A stretch of DNA of 64,000 nucleotides from Clostridium gasigenes (GTDB lineage Bacteria; Bacillota; Clostridia; Clostridiales; Clostridiaceae), in the NCBI RefSeq assembly GCF_900104115.1, contig NZ_FNJM01000003.1, positions 62,001 through 126,000 of the forward strand, read 5' to 3'. Every line of letters starts with the position of its first letter. Positions within the stretch are counted from its first letter, which is position 1. Below are positions 1 to 9,143 of the stretch, piece after piece. The notes beneath the pieces are model-generated. The model saw only the letters and a program-made list of their open reading frames with translations, was not told the DNA's origin and did not search any database. The position numbers and the translations under genes are program-made.

Positions 1-167
1 TTCTTAGTAGCCTCAGCTTCTCTTTTAGCATTTGCTAATAAATTTTCCGCCTCTTTTTCTAAGCTTTCAATTTTACTTTTTGAAGCACTTTGTATAGCCT
101 TATGTAATATAAATCCTAAAACAACTAATATTACTATATCAGCTAATATCCAAAAAAATATTTCCAT
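1..167 (-). CDS. rny: Ribonuclease Y, N-terminal part (cut by window edge)
   Basis: Only the first 55 codons are inside the window. The protein starts MEIFFWILADIVILVV, a single N-terminal membrane helix (about residues 4-23), followed by a charged helix rich in Lys, Glu and Ala that looks like the start of the long coiled coil of RNase Y. The KH and HD domains would lie beyond the left edge. RNase Y is the membrane-bound endonuclease that starts mRNA decay in Firmicutes. The start is set by an AGGAGGTG ribosome site just upstream. Position downstream of recA matches the usual recA-rny order. The family call rests on the N-terminus and context only. Confidence 0.8.
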   Translation of the reverse strand, partial: MEIFFWILADIVILVVLGFILHKAIQSASKSKIESLEKEAENLLANAKREAEATK

Positions 168-433
168 ATTAACACCTCCTAATATATTTAACCCATTTAT
201 CTTTTAATAAGAAAATGTAGTCGGTGTCATACTTAATTCTTGCTGTTACTTTGATTATGACAAACCAGTATTTGCTATTATTTTATCTTAAAAATAAAAT
301 TATGTCAAGTTTAGTTAAATAAAATCTATTTATTAAATTTTAATCTTTTACAATTATTAATTTATCAATATATTCTATATAAACTTATTATTAAACTATA
401 AAATATTCTTTAAGACTTATTTTGAAAAATTTT
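168..433. other. Non-coding gap between recA and rny
   Basis: No plausible gene in this very AT-rich stretch. It holds the rny leader (about 105 nt) and the rny promoter; the recA terminator lies just to the right. Nothing else is supported. Confidence 0.7.
280..308 (-). promoter_or_regulatory. Promoter for rny
   Basis: On the minus strand TTGACA (303-308), a 17-bp spacer and TAAAAT (280-285). Start of transcription would be near 273, giving a leader of about 105 nt before the rny start codon. Confidence 0.7.
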
Positions 434-494
434 CGAAAAAATTAGACTAGCGCTTAGAACTTCTTTTTATAAGAAGTTCTTTTACACCAGTCTA
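434..494 (-). terminator. Terminator after recA
   Basis: Perfect 10-bp stem AGAACTTCTT (456-465) with AAGAAGTTCT (471-480), and an outer 6-bp stem TAGACT (443-448) with AGTCTA (489-494). On the minus strand it is followed by AATTTTTTCG. The outer ACTAG/AGTCTA part and the A-tract resemble the dispersed repeat family of this window. Confidence 0.75.
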
Positions 495-554
495 TATTAT
501 AAACATATATTTATATTTATATTCATACTAAGTTATACTACCAAGAAATATTTT

Positions 555-1637
555 TTATTTTTTTTCAGTTCCCTTACTTGTTTCCTTTACCACTTTTGCT
601 GCTTCTTTAACCGCCTCTTTTAGATTCGGTCCTTTTGCTAATGGTAAATTATGTTTTGCTCTAATTTTATTTTCAATATCTAGAGCAACTTCTGGATTTT
701 CTTTTAAGTATATTTTAGCATTTTCTCTACCTTGGCCTAATCTTATTTCTCCATAAGCAAACCAAGCTCCACTCTTTTGAACTATTTCATCTTTAACACC
801 AACATCTACTATATTTCCTTCTCTTGATATACCTTCATTATACATTATATCAAATTCAGCTTGTTTAAATGGTGGAGCTACCTTATTTTTAGTTACCTTA
901 ATTCTTGTTCTGTTACCTACAATGCTATCACCTTGTTTAATTGAATCTATTCTTCTTACATCTAATCTAACTGATGAATAGAACTTTAAAGCTCTTCCAC
1001 CTGGAGTTGTTTCTGGGCTACCAAACATTACTCCAACTTTTTCTCTTAGTTGATTAATAAATACAACTACGCAATTAGATTTACTTATAGTTCCTGTAAG
1101 TTTTCTTAATGCTTGTGACATTAATCTTGCTTGAAGCCCTACATGTGATGCTCCCATTTCGCCTTCTATTTCAGCTCTTGGAACTAACGCTGCAACTGAA
1201 TCCACAATTACAACATCAACTGCACCAGATCTAACTAATGCTTCTGCAATTTCTAAGCCTTGTTCTCCAGTATCTGGTTGTGAAACTATTAGGCCTGCTA
1301 TGTCAACTCCTAAGTTTTTTGCATATCCCGGATCCAAAGCATGCTCAGCATCTATAAATGCTACAGCTCCGCCTGCCTTTTGTGCTTCTGCTGCAATATG
1401 AAGAGCAACAGTTGTTTTACCTGAACTCTCAGGTCCATAAACTTCTATTATTCTACCTTTTGGAACTCCGCCAATTCCAATTGCAATATCTAAATCTAAA
1501 CATCCTGTTGAAACAACATCTAGATTTAACTTACTATTTTCTCCTAATTTCATTATTGCACCTTTACCAAATTGTTTTTCTATTTGGTTCATTGCATTCT
1601 CAATCGCCTTTAATTTATCTGCATCTAAATTCGCCAT
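555..1637 (-). CDS. recA: Recombinase RecA
   Basis: RecA binds single-stranded DNA, drives strand exchange and activates LexA self-cleavage. The 360-residue protein has the full core: Walker A GPESSGKT at residues 68-75, Walker [11 protein letters not shown], the L1/L2 DNA-binding region around [21 protein letters not shown], and a short Lys/Glu-rich C-terminal tail. The start is taken at MANLDADK, 6 nt after GGAGG; an in-frame start seven codons upstream would lie over the ribosome site. Its promoter carries a LexA box, so SOS control is direct. It is a single gene with its own terminator, between pgsA and rny. Confidence 0.98.
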   Translation of the reverse strand: MANLDADKLKAIENAMNQIEKQFGKGAIMKLGENSKLNLDVVSTGCLDLDIAIGIGGVPKGRIIEVYGPESSGKTTVALHIAAEAQKAGGAVAFIDAEHALDPGYAKNLGVDIAGLIVSQPDTGEQGLEIAEALVRSGAVDVVIVDSVAALVPRAEIEGEMGASHVGLQARLMSQALRKLTGTISKSNCVVVFINQLREKVGVMFGSPETTPGGRALKFYSSVRLDVRRIDSIKQGDSIVGNRTRIKVTKNKVAPPFKQAEFDIMYNEGISREGNIVDVGVKDEIVQKSGAWFAYGEIRLGQGRENAKIYLKENPEVALDIENKIRAKHNLPLAKGPNLKEAVKEAAKVVKETSKGTEKK

Positions 1638-1652
1638 AATTATTCCTCCCTC

Positions 1653-1664
1653 GAACATTTGTTC
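1653..1664 (-). promoter_or_regulatory. LexA (SOS) operator of recA
   Basis: GAACAAATGTTC on the minus strand, a perfect match to the Gram-positive LexA/DinR consensus GAAC-N4-GTTC. It lies just downstream of the -10 box, at about +3 to +14, where bound LexA would block the polymerase. Confidence 0.85.
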
Positions 1665-1673
1665 TATACTTGA

Positions 1674-1702
1674 ATTATAAATTAATTATTGTATATAGTC
1701 AA
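1674..1702 (-). promoter_or_regulatory. Promoter for recA
   Basis: TTGACT (1697-1702), 17-bp spacer, TATAAT (1674-1679) on the minus strand. Start near 1667; the LexA box follows directly. Confidence 0.85.
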
Positions 1703-1731
1703 TATTTTTTTAAAATATTTTCCATATTAAA

Positions 1732-1758
1732 AGTTCCATCTATATACTAGAAGGAACT
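1732..1758 (-). terminator. Terminator after pgsA
   Basis: Stem AGTTCC (1732-1737) with GGAACT (1753-1758) and an inner CTA/TAG pairing. Minus-strand reading gives TTTTAATA after it; the plus strand also has a T-run (CTCTTTTTTATC), so it may work both ways. Confidence 0.6.
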
Positions 1759-1798
1759 CTCTTTTTTATCAGTATTACCCAATTATTATGTTTTTAAA

Positions 1799-2389
1799 CT
1801 ATTTATCCATATTTATAACTTTTTTATTCTTTCTAAAATAATCTACGCCTGAAAGTATAGTTGCTATTACCGCTAATATTAATAATGTATTTGGTACATA
1901 TTTAAGAGTTGTTTCCATAAATACATTACCCACTACTAATGATGTAAGATATTTTGATGTACCTACACTAGCTTGTATTAATAAGGCTACTATTGCAATT
2001 ATTTGAATAACAGTTTTAACTTTTCCCCAATAACTTGCAGATATTATTTTCCCTTCTGAAGCTGCTAAAGTTCTTAAGCCAGAAACTGCAAATTCTCTTG
2101 CAATTATTATTACAGCTGCCCAACTTGGTATTACCTGCATTCCAACTAATGAAATCAATGCGGCTGTTACTAGAAGCTTATCTGCTAAGGGATCCATAAA
2201 CTTTCCAAATGTAGTTACTTGATTTCTACTTCTTGCTATGTATCCATCTAATTGATCAGTAAGTGAAGCTATAATAAATATGATTGTAGCTATAAATGTC
2301 CCAAAAGGAATGCCTTGAGCCGCTATAAAAATTAAAAATAATGGTACTAAGAAAATTCTTAGCATTGTAAGTTTATTTGCCAAATTCAT
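1799..2389 (-). CDS. pgsA: CDP-diacylglycerol-glycerol-3-phosphate 3-phosphatidyltransferase
   Basis: Membrane enzyme that makes phosphatidylglycerol phosphate from CDP-diacylglycerol and glycerol 3-phosphate, the committed step to phosphatidylglycerol. The CDP-alcohol phosphotransferase motif is complete: DG-x2-AR-x8-G-x3-D-x3-D within residues about 45-70 (DGYIAR, FGKFMD, ADK). Several hydrophobic segments surround it. The 196-residue length is normal. The start is taken at the third in-frame ATG-like site (MNLANKL), 9 nt after GGGAG; the first ATG abuts that site. The start overlaps the end of rimO by 17 bp, so the two are probably translationally coupled. Confidence 0.95.
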   Translation of the reverse strand: MNLANKLTMLRIFLVPLFLIFIAAQGIPFGTFIATIIFIIASLTDQLDGYIARSRNQVTTFGKFMDPLADKLLVTAALISLVGMQVIPSWAAVIIIAREFAVSGLRTLAASEGKIISASYWGKVKTVIQIIAIVALLIQASVGTSKYLTSLVVGNVFMETTLKYVPNTLLILAVIATILSGVDYFRKNKKVINMDK

Positions 2390-3710
2390 TGCATACATCT
2401 CCCACTAAATCATACTCTAATGTTTCTATTACTTTTACTTTTACTATATCACCTATTTTAATATCTTCTTTACTATTTATATAGAAAAGACCATCTATTT
2501 CTGGAGCCATTTCTGAATTTCTTCCCATGAAATATTTACCTTTTCTTCCTTCTATAATAGTATCATATATTCTTCCCATTTTCAATTTGTTTAATTCTTT
2601 TGATACATCTTTTTGCAGAAGCATAAGTTCTCTTTCTCTTGTAGCTTTAACTTCCTCTTCAACTTGATTATCCATAGTAGCCGCTGGTGTTTCCTCTTCT
2701 CTTGAATATTTAAACACACCAACATTATCTAACTTGTAGTCTTGCAGGAATTCTTTTAATTCTGTAAAGTTTTCATCTGTTTCACCTGGAAACCCAACTA
2801 TTAATGATGTTCTAAGCACTATACCTGGAACTTTTTCTCTTAATCTTTTTATTTTATCTGTTATAGTCTTCTTATCTGTTCTTCTTGCCATTAATCTTAA
2901 TATATTATCACTTATATGTTGTATTGGTAAATCTAAATATTTAACAACTTTAGGATTACTAGCTATTTCATCTATTAATTCTTCTGTAATTTCTTCTGGA
3001 TAGCAGTATAATAATCTAATCCACTCTATACCTTCAACTTTAGAAATTTCTTTTATTAGCTTATGAAGATTTTTTTCATTATATATATCCATACCATAAA
3101 AAGTTAAATCTTGCGCTATTAATATTACTTCTTTAACTCCATGGTCTCTTAAATGCTTAACTTCTTCAATAATATTTTCTATTTTTCTACTTCTAAACTT
3201 TCCTCTTATTTTAGGAATAATGCAATAAGTACAGAAATTATCACAACCTTCTGCAATTCTTACATATGCAGTATGCTTATCTGTTGTTAATAATCTTATT
3301 CCTTCATTAATGTTATCATCACTATAATTCGTAACTCTAACTCTTTTTTCTTCCTTTATGAAATCCATTATTAATTTATGTATTTTCATATAATCATTAA
3401 CGCCCATTAATATATCTATCTCAGGCATAGATTCCATTAATTCATCACCATATCTTTGAATTAAACACCCTGTGGCTATTAACATTTTGCACTTATGTTT
3501 TTGTTTATACTCTGCCATTTCAAGAATTGTGTCTATAGACTCCTGTTTTGCTTTTTCTATAAACCCACATGTATTTACTATTATTATATCTGCATTCTTA
3601 GGATCATTAGTTATTTCATAATGCTTATTAATTGATCCTAGCATTAATTCTGAATCCACTCTATTTTTATCGCACCCAAGGCTTATCATTCCAACTTTAT
3701 ATTTTTCCAA
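2373..3710 (-). CDS. rimO: Ribosomal protein S12 methylthiotransferase
   Basis: Radical SAM enzyme that adds a methylthio group to an aspartate of ribosomal protein S12. Three cysteines of the N-terminal UPF0004 domain are visible (near residues 13, 48 and 82, in LGC, VNTC and TGC), then the radical SAM motif CDNFCTYC near residue 156, and a C-terminal TRAM-like domain ending [19 protein letters not shown]. 445 residues is typical. It is separated from MiaB by the short [12 protein letters not shown]-terminus typical of RimO. Translation starts at TTG, 7 nt after AGGAGG. It heads a two-gene unit with pgsA. Confidence 0.93.
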   Translation of the reverse strand: MEKYKVGMISLGCDKNRVDSELMLGSINKHYEITNDPKNADIIIVNTCGFIEKAKQESIDTILEMAEYKQKHKCKMLIATGCLIQRYGDELMESMPEIDILMGVNDYMKIHKLIMDFIKEEKRVRVTNYSDDNINEGIRLLTTDKHTAYVRIAEGCDNFCTYCIIPKIRGKFRSRKIENIIEEVKHLRDHGVKEVILIAQDLTFYGMDIYNEKNLHKLIKEISKVEGIEWIRLLYCYPEEITEELIDEIASNPKVVKYLDLPIQHISDNILRLMARRTDKKTITDKIKRLREKVPGIVLRTSLIVGFPGETDENFTELKEFLQDYKLDNVGVFKYSREEETPAATMDNQVEEEVKATRERELMLLQKDVSKELNKLKMGRIYDTIIEGRKGKYFMGRNSEMAPEIDGLFYINSKEDIKIGDIVKVKVIETLEYDLVGDVCNEFGK

Positions 3711-3796
3711 ACTTTATTTCCTCCTATGTTGTGTATTAAACATATTTTAAAAAACTCAAAATATTTTTATTTATCATATTTAATATTCCTAAATTT

Positions 3797-3825
3797 ATTT
3801 TAAAGTAATGATTTAAAATTTACAA
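3797..3825 (-). promoter_or_regulatory. Candidate promoter for rimO-pgsA
   Basis: TTGTAA (3820-3825), 17-bp spacer, TAAAAT (3797-3802) on the minus strand in the gap between ftsK and rimO. The gap is otherwise plain AT-rich sequence, so chance matches are likely here. Confidence 0.45.
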
Positions 3826-3831
3826 GTTTTT

Positions 3832-6270
3832 TTACTCTTCTACAGCTATTTCTTCTTTATTAACTAGTACCTGTCTAGGTCTACTTCCATCTTTTGGAGA
3901 AATAATCCCTCTTTCTTCTAATTCATCCATTATTCTAGAAGCTCTATTAAATCCTACTCTAAGTCTTCTTTGAACAAAAGAAGTTGATGCTTGATTATAT
4001 TCTACAACTATTTTAATTGCTTCATCTATTAATTCATCTCCACCATCTTCATCATCTTCTTTAGAACTACTTTTGGCACCATTATTTATATGTTCTATTA
4101 TTGCTTCTTGATAATCAACCTCTTCGCCTCTGTCCTTTATATTAGAAACAACCTTCTCTACTTCTTCCTCTGATATAAAGGCTCCTTGTACTCTCAAAGG
4201 CTTACTTGCTCCTGTAGGGTAATAAAGCATATCCCCTCTTCCTAAAAGCTTCTCAGCTCCTACTGAGTCTAATATAGTTCTTGAATCTATACCTGATGAA
4301 ACTGCAAATGATATTCTAGATGGAATATTTGCTTTAATAACTCCTGTAATTATGTCTACAGATGGTCTTTGAGTTGCAATTATCAAATGCATTCCAGCTG
4401 CTCTTGCCATTTGAGCTAATCTACATATATATTCTTCTACATCATTTGGACAAGCCATCATTAAATCTGCAAGTTCATCTACTATTATTACAATATAAGG
4501 TAATTTTTCTTCTGTAATACCCTTATCAAATAACGAATTATAAGACTCTATATTCCTTACTGATAAATCTGCAAAAAGTTTATATCTCTTTGTCATTTCA
4601 TTTACAGCCCAATTTAATGCTCCAGCAGCCTTTTTGGGATCTGTAACAACTGGTATCAATAGATGTGGTATTCCATTATACACACTAAGTTCTACAACCT
4701 TTGGATCAATCATAAGCAATCTAACTTCTTCAGGTGAGTATTTATACACTAAACTTACTATTAATGTATTTATACAAACAGATTTACCTGACCCTGTAGC
4801 ACCCGCTATTAATGTATGAGGCATTTTAGTAATATCCCCAACAATGCATTTACCTGCTATATCTTTTCCAAGTGCAAATGCCAACTTATTATCTGAATTT
4901 ATAAATTCTTTAGAATCTAGTACTTCTCTTAAAAATACGGCTGTTTGCTTTTTATTTGGAACTTCTATTCCAATTGCTGATTTACCAGGTATTGGAGCTT
5001 CCATTCTAACTCCACTTGCAGCAAGACCTAGTGCTATATCATCTTGAAGATTTACAAATTTAGAAACCTTAACTCCAGGACTTGGTTGAAGTTCAAATCT
5101 TGTTACTGATGGCCCCTTTGTTACTTGAACTACTTTTCCATCTACTCCAAAATCATTTAATATTCCTTCTAACTTATTCGCACTTTCAATAAGTTCTTTT
5201 TTATCTTCACTTCTTAATTTCATTTTTGAATTTATATTTAATAACTCTACTGATGGATGTAAGTAAACTTTTTTTACTCGTACTTCTTTCTCACCTATAA
5301 TACTTTCTTCTATTTCTTTAGTAACAACTTCTTTAACTTCATTTGGTAACTTTTCTTTCTTTTTATGTTTTTCTTCACCTTTACTAGTAACTTTATCTAC
5401 AACTTCTATTAATGGTGCTACCTCCAACTTTTCCTCTTCATAGATTTCAATGTTAAACGGATTATTTTTATCGCTTTCAACTGCAACTTCTTCCATTGTT
5501 TTATCATCATCTAAGGATGAGCTTTTAATAAAATCCAATATTTTAATTTTATTATTTATACCTTGGATAAACTCATCACGGTTTTTGTCCTTAGGAACAA
5601 CATCTATAAAATCAGATTTAACTTTCTTTTTCTTTACCTCTAATTCTTCACTATTATATTCTTTTTTAGATGCTTTTATTTTCTTTTTATCTGATACATC
5701 GCCTTTAAAGTACATTATTATATCATATAAGGTTATGTCAAACACTAATATAGTTCCTATAGATCCAACTGCTATATATAAAACATAGGCTCCTATAAAT
5801 CCTAGCATTTTGCTTAATGGATATGCCATAAGATGGCCAAAAAAGCCTCCATGAATTTCTCCATCACTTATCATTATTTTTTTCAAAGACTCGCCAAAAC
5901 TACCAACGTTATCTGTTGTATTTAGTTTTGTTGTTGCACATAATAATATTAACATTAATACAACTAATGTTGTTCCAACTAGTCTTCTGCTAAATTTTAT
6001 ACTGCCTTTTGATATTATACTATCTACTCCAAAATAAATTAAAAATGCTGGAAGTATAAATGCTCCAACACCAATTAAATTATATATTATTTTTTTTGCA
6101 AACACAGATAAAGCTCCTGCCCATGATGTATAAATAGCAACAGCTAATAAAATTCCAACCGCTATATAAATAATACCTTTAATATCTCCATTTGTAGTCT
6201 CACTTTTTTTGTCTACAATATTTTTGCGACCTTTTTTACCCTTAGTATTTTTACTATTAACCCTAGCCAC
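3832..6270 (-). CDS. ftsK: DNA translocase FtsK/SpoIIIE
   Basis: Septum-anchored motor that pumps chromosomal DNA through the closing septum in division or sporulation. Order of domains: Lys-rich N-terminus, four or so membrane helices (about residues 30-185), a charged linker of about 150 residues, then the FtsK motor with Walker A GATGSGKS near residue 490 and Walker B YIVIIVDELADLM, and a C-terminal winged-helix gamma domain (ASTSFVQRRLRVGFNRASRIMDEL). 812 residues. The start is GTG (VARVNSK) shortly after GAGGTGAT; a GTG five codons upstream lies in the ribosome site. One such gene often serves both FtsK and SpoIIIE roles in clostridia; the sequence does not decide which. Confidence 0.95.
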   Translation of the reverse strand: MARVNSKNTKGKKGRKNIVDKKSETTNGDIKGIIYIAVGILLAVAIYTSWAGALSVFAKKIIYNLIGVGAFILPAFLIYFGVDSIISKGSIKFSRRLVGTTLVVLMLILLCATTKLNTTDNVGSFGESLKKIMISDGEIHGGFFGHLMAYPLSKMLGFIGAYVLYIAVGSIGTILVFDITLYDIIMYFKGDVSDKKKIKASKKEYNSEELEVKKKKVKSDFIDVVPKDKNRDEFIQGINNKIKILDFIKSSSLDDDKTMEEVAVESDKNNPFNIEIYEEEKLEVAPLIEVVDKVTSKGEEKHKKKEKLPNEVKEVVTKEIEESIIGEKEVRVKKVYLHPSVELLNINSKMKLRSEDKKELIESANKLEGILNDFGVDGKVVQVTKGPSVTRFELQPSPGVKVSKFVNLQDDIALGLAASGVRMEAPIPGKSAIGIEVPNKKQTAVFLREVLDSKEFINSDNKLAFALGKDIAGKCIVGDITKMPHTLIAGATGSGKSVCINTLIVSLVYKYSPEEVRLLMIDPKVVELSVYNGIPHLLIPVVTDPKKAAGALNWAVNEMTKRYKLFADLSVRNIESYNSLFDKGITEEKLPYIVIIVDELADLMMACPNDVEEYICRLAQMARAAGMHLIIATQRPSVDIITGVIKANIPSRISFAVSSGIDSRTILDSVGAEKLLGRGDMLYYPTGASKPLRVQGAFISEEEVEKVVSNIKDRGEEVDYQEAIIEHINNGAKSSSKEDDEDGGDELIDEAIKIVVEYNQASTSFVQRRLRVGFNRASRIMDELEERGIISPKDGSRPRQVLVNKEEIAVEE

Positions 6271-6290
6271 TTTATCACCTCGCACTACAT

Positions 6291-6320
6291 ATTATATCTT
6301 TATCCACTTATTGGGAACAA
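6291..6320 (-). promoter_or_regulatory. Possible promoter for ftsK
   Basis: TATAAT (6291-6296) on the minus strand with a weak -35 TTGTTC (6315-6320) 18 bp away. The leader would be only about 15 nt. Confidence 0.35.
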
Positions 6321-6393
6321 ATTCTTTACATAGTATATTATAAACTTTATCTATGAAAGTGCAAACAAATTTATTATTATTCCACTAAAAATA

Positions 6394-6425
6394 AGCTGAA
6401 TTTGTATTTAATTTCAAATTCAGCT
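6394..6425 (-). terminator. Terminator after tepA
   Basis: Perfect 11-bp stem AGCTGAATTTG (6394-6404) with CAAATTCAGCT (6415-6425), 10-nt loop, followed on the minus strand by TATTTTTAG. Confidence 0.8.
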
Positions 6426-6513
6426 ACTACTTCAAGATATTTTTTCAATTTTAGTAATTCATCTCCAAATAAATAATAAGTCAGTATCTTTATATTTTTT
6501 TTGCAATGTCTAA

Positions 6514-6556
6514 GTTATTTTGAAAAATAACTAGTCAATATACTAGTCTATTTTAT
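6514..6556. repeat. Dispersed inverted-repeat element, copy A
   Basis: Minus strand reads ATAGACTAG, TATATTG, then ACTAGTTATTTTT, nearly the same as the core of the copy at 31700-31756. GTTATTTT (6514-6521) also pairs with AAAATAAC (6524-6531), and CTAGT (6531-6535) with ACTAG (6542-6546). The tepA stop codon (6543-6545) lies inside the element. Confidence 0.6.
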
Positions 6557-7283
6557 TTTTCTCTTCTTTTTGTTTAATAAGTTCATTTAACTTATCAATA
6601 GCATTTTTAATTCCACCAACTTCATTTATAAGTCCACATTCCACAGCTTGCTTACCTATTAATATAGTTCCCATATCATTTAATAATTCATCTGATTTTA
6701 ACATCATTTTCCTTAATTCATCACCATCTATTTGGGAAGTTCTTATAATAAAGTCATCTATTCTTTCTTGCATTTTTTTAAAGTAATTAAATGTTTGAGC
6801 TACTCCGATTACAAAACCATTCATTCTTATTGGATGAATTATCATAGTTGCTGATGGAGTAATAAAAGAATAATTTGATGAGGTTGCAAGTGGCACTCCT
6901 ATGGAGTGACCTCCTCCTATTACTATTGATACTGTAGGTTTTGATAATGAACTTATCATCTCTGATATAGCAAGACCAGCTTCAACATCTCCACCAACAG
7001 TATTTAATACAATAAGAACACCTTTAACTTTTTCATTTTGTTCTATAGATATTAATTGAGGTATTACGTGTTCATATTTAGTTGCTTTTGTTTGTGGAGG
7101 CAATACCATATGACCTTCTATTTGCCCTATTATAGGAAGTATTTGGACTCTTTGGTCATCTCCAATACCATTTGTATTTCCAAACTCTTTTATTTGTTCT
7201 ATTTTTACCTTTGATTCTGATAAATTTTCTTTTATCTCTTCATTTTCACGGTTCCCTGAATTTATGTTATTATATTTATCCAT
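6543..7283 (-). CDS. tepA: ClpP-like serine protease TepA (translocation-enhancing protein family)
   Basis: 246-residue member of the ClpP/crotonase fold related to B. subtilis TepA (YmfB), a putative cytoplasmic or membrane-associated peptidase. Visible family features: LNTVGGDVEAGLAISEMI, the GGGHSIGVPLA segment where the nucleophile serine is expected, and MIIHPIR carrying the likely catalytic histidine. An N-terminal stretch of about 45 residues is charged and low in structure. The start ATG follows GGAGGGATTTTTTT, and this ribosome site is fully paired in a 17-bp hairpin (see that feature). The last codons and stop lie in a dispersed repeat. The family is poorly characterised, so the biological role is uncertain. 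Confidence 0.88.
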   Translation of the reverse strand: MDKYNNINSGNRENEEIKENLSESKVKIEQIKEFGNTNGIGDDQRVQILPIIGQIEGHMVLPPQTKATKYEHVIPQLISIEQNEKVKGVLIVLNTVGGDVEAGLAISEMISSLSKPTVSIVIGGGHSIGVPLATSSNYSFITPSATMIIHPIRMNGFVIGVAQTFNYFKKMQERIDDFIIRTSQIDGDELRKMMLKSDELLNDMGTILIGKQAVECGLINEVGGIKNAIDKLNELIKQKEEKNKID

Positions 7284-7332
7284 AAAAAAATCCCTCCTGT
7301 ATATTCTTATTTTGCACAGGAGAGATTTTTTT
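7284..7332 (-). terminator. Hairpin that is both a terminator shape and a cap on the tepA ribosome site
   Basis: 17-bp arms, 7284-7300 and 7316-7332, around a 15-nt loop. In the minus-strand RNA the 5' arm AAAAAAAUCUCUCCUGU pairs all along with ACAGGAGGGAUUUUUUU, with one G-U pair. The GGAGGG is the tepA Shine-Dalgarno and the U-run ends directly at the AUG. It can stop transcripts from dapG and also hide the tepA ribosome site. Confidence 0.75.
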
Positions 7333-7442
7333 ATTCTATATTTCGCAAAAAATATTACATATTTAAATGTCCATTAGGATCATTAACTAAATAAAAAATC
7401 AAAATACACTAAAATATAATTACTTATTTCTTTTAATATTCC

Positions 7443-8654
7443 TTAGTCATTAAAAACTCCTAATTTAAATACTTTGTGTAATAAATTTGTTGCTTCTACT
7501 ACTTTTCCTGAGTGTATTAAACACCAAATTGTCATATGAGAATCTGCTGTTTGTAAAACTTCTATATCGTGTTCACTTAAAGTAGCCATAATTTTAGCCA
7601 TAATTCCTGGTACCCCAGTCATTCCAAATCCAACCATTGCTATAGTACTACAATTTTCTATAGTAGTGAATTCTATACCTGCTTCATTTAATACACTATT
7701 AAGTTTTTCTTTCTCATCGCAATCTATTGTGAATATTTGCTCTGATGGAAATATATTAATTAGGTCTAAACTTATTTTATTATCTGCTAAAATATCTAAA
7801 AGATTTCTATATTTAGACTCTCCTTTATTATCTGCAAGTTTAACCGAAACCTGTGTTCTATTACTTAAATGAGTTATTCCTGAAATAGCTGTATTTTCAT
7901 GGTCTGAACCAAAGCTATTTATTAATGTACCTTTACAATCATTCATTGTATTTTTAATTAATACAGGAATATTACCTCTTCTTGCCACATCTACAGCTCT
8001 TGGATGAATCACCTTGGCCCCTTGATCCGCTAGCTGAAAAACTTCATTATAACTTATTACATCTATTAATGATGCATTGTCTACAATTCTAGGATCAGCT
8101 GTCATTATACCATCAACATCTGTATATATTTCTATTTCTTCTGCTCCTAGAGCAACTCCTAATATACATGCTGAGGTATCACTTCCCCCTCTTCCAAGTG
8201 TTGTAAAATAACCTTCTTTTGTTATTCCTTGGAACCCTGTAACAACTGGAATTTTTCCAGCTTCAAGAATTTCTGTTATTATCTTAGTTTTACTATCTAT
8301 GAATTGAGCCTCTGTAAATGCATCATTTGTAATTATACCAGCCTGCCCACCAGTTAATGGAACTGCTAACATTCCAGCTTCATACAGTGTATTGCTCATA
8401 ACTACAGAACTAATAATTTCACCACAACACATTAACATATCTGTGGCTTGCTTATTTTTCTTTTTAAAATCATCATCAACTAATGATAATAATGTATCTG
8501 TAGCATAAGGTGCTCCTTTTCTTCCTATTGCAGAAACAACAACAACTGGTGAATAGCCATTTTCTATTGCACCTTTAACTTTTGCTACTACTTGCTTTCT
8601 TCTTTCATCTGAAGATACTGATGTACCTCCAAACTTTTGCACGATAATTTTCAA
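7443..8654 (-). CDS. dapG: Aspartate kinase
   Basis: Phosphorylates aspartate, the first step to lysine, threonine, methionine and the cell-wall/spore diaminopimelate branch. 403 residues: kinase domain starting KFGGTSVSSDERR, with VVVVSAIGRKG, GRGGSDTSA (substrate and nucleotide contacts) and YTDVDGIMTADPR, then two C-terminal ACT domains (about 265-403) that normally bind a feedback amino acid. Translation starts at TTG, 12 nt after GGGGG. ACT domains predict allosteric control, but which amino acid cannot be read. The symbol dapG is by position next to ylmC and tepA as in Bacillus; lysC is also possible. asd and dapA are not adjacent here. Confidence 0.9.
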   Translation of the reverse strand: MKIIVQKFGGTSVSSDERRKQVVAKVKGAIENGYSPVVVVSAIGRKGAPYATDTLLSLVDDDFKKKNKQATDMLMCCGEIISSVVMSNTLYEAGMLAVPLTGGQAGIITNDAFTEAQFIDSKTKIITEILEAGKIPVVTGFQGITKEGYFTTLGRGGSDTSACILGVALGAEEIEIYTDVDGIMTADPRIVDNASLIDVISYNEVFQLADQGAKVIHPRAVDVARRGNIPVLIKNTMNDCKGTLINSFGSDHENTAISGITHLSNRTQVSVKLADNKGESKYRNLLDILADNKISLDLINIFPSEQIFTIDCDEKEKLNSVLNEAGIEFTTIENCSTIAMVGFGMTGVPGIMAKIMATLSEHDIEVLQTADSHMTIWCLIHSGKVVEATNLLHKVFKLGVFND

Positions 8655-8669
8655 GTACTACGCCCCCTT

Positions 8670-8978
8670 TTATGATCTTACACGTTTAATCCTATCTTTT
8701 TCTGCAGACACTACAATTACATTGGCCCCAACCTTTGTAACGTATCCCCAAGGAATTTCAACATACTCCCGTCCACCAAAAAATCCATTTTTGCTCCCTG
8801 AAACAGCTGCAATAATAAATTGCAAATTTCCTTTTTCATCAATAATAAAATCCAAGGCTTGCTGAGTATCATACTTTTCGGCCTCTTCAGTATTAAAAAT
8901 TTCATACCTCTCAAGTTCACTAAGCAATCTATACTTACTGTCTCTCTTTTCTTCTTCATAATAATCTTGCTTTCTCAT
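8670..8978 (-). CDS. ylmC: YlmC/YmxH family sporulation-associated PRC-barrel protein
   Basis: 102-residue protein with a PRC-barrel-like pattern: LDFIIDEKGNLQFIIAA, then GREYVEIPWGYVTKVGANVIVV, typical of the YlmC/YmxH family found in spore formers. An extra N-terminal segment of about 35 charged residues precedes the barrel. The molecular role is not known; in Bacillus the paralogue ymxH lies beside the M16 protease gene and the dpa/dap genes, as here. Start supported by GGAGG 8 nt upstream. It sits 15 bp before dapG and is probably cotranscribed with it. Confidence 0.8.
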   Translation of the reverse strand: MRKQDYYEEEKRDSKYRLLSELERYEIFNTEEAEKYDTQQALDFIIDEKGNLQFIIAAVSGSKNGFFGGREYVEIPWGYVTKVGANVIVVSAEKDRIKRVRS

Positions 8979-9008
8979 AAAACATACCTCCTTATTATCC
9001 TAATTCAT

Positions 9009-9084
9009 ATTCAAAAAATAATAAGCCAATATGCTAGTATATTTTAAGCATACATCTCACCTTGACTTGTTATTTTTTTCAAAT
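9009..9084. repeat. Dispersed inverted-repeat element, copy B
   Basis: Ends ATTCAAAAAATAATAAG (9009-9025) and CTTGTTATTTTTTTCAAAT (9066-9084) are inverted copies with few mismatches. The middle contains CCAATATGCTAGTATAT and CACCTTGA, which recur in copy C at 61206-61276. It fills most of the gap between the M16 protease gene and ylmC. Confidence 0.7.
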
Positions 9085-9143
9085 CCCTAAGTAAATATTA
9101 TGTTATAAGAAAGTATTTTATTACCAATTATTATTATTATATA

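Noticed and set aside
8717..8959. A second minus-strand frame overlapping ylmC
   Set aside because: It is out of frame with the ylmC protein, which has recognisable PRC-barrel sequence and a ribosome site.
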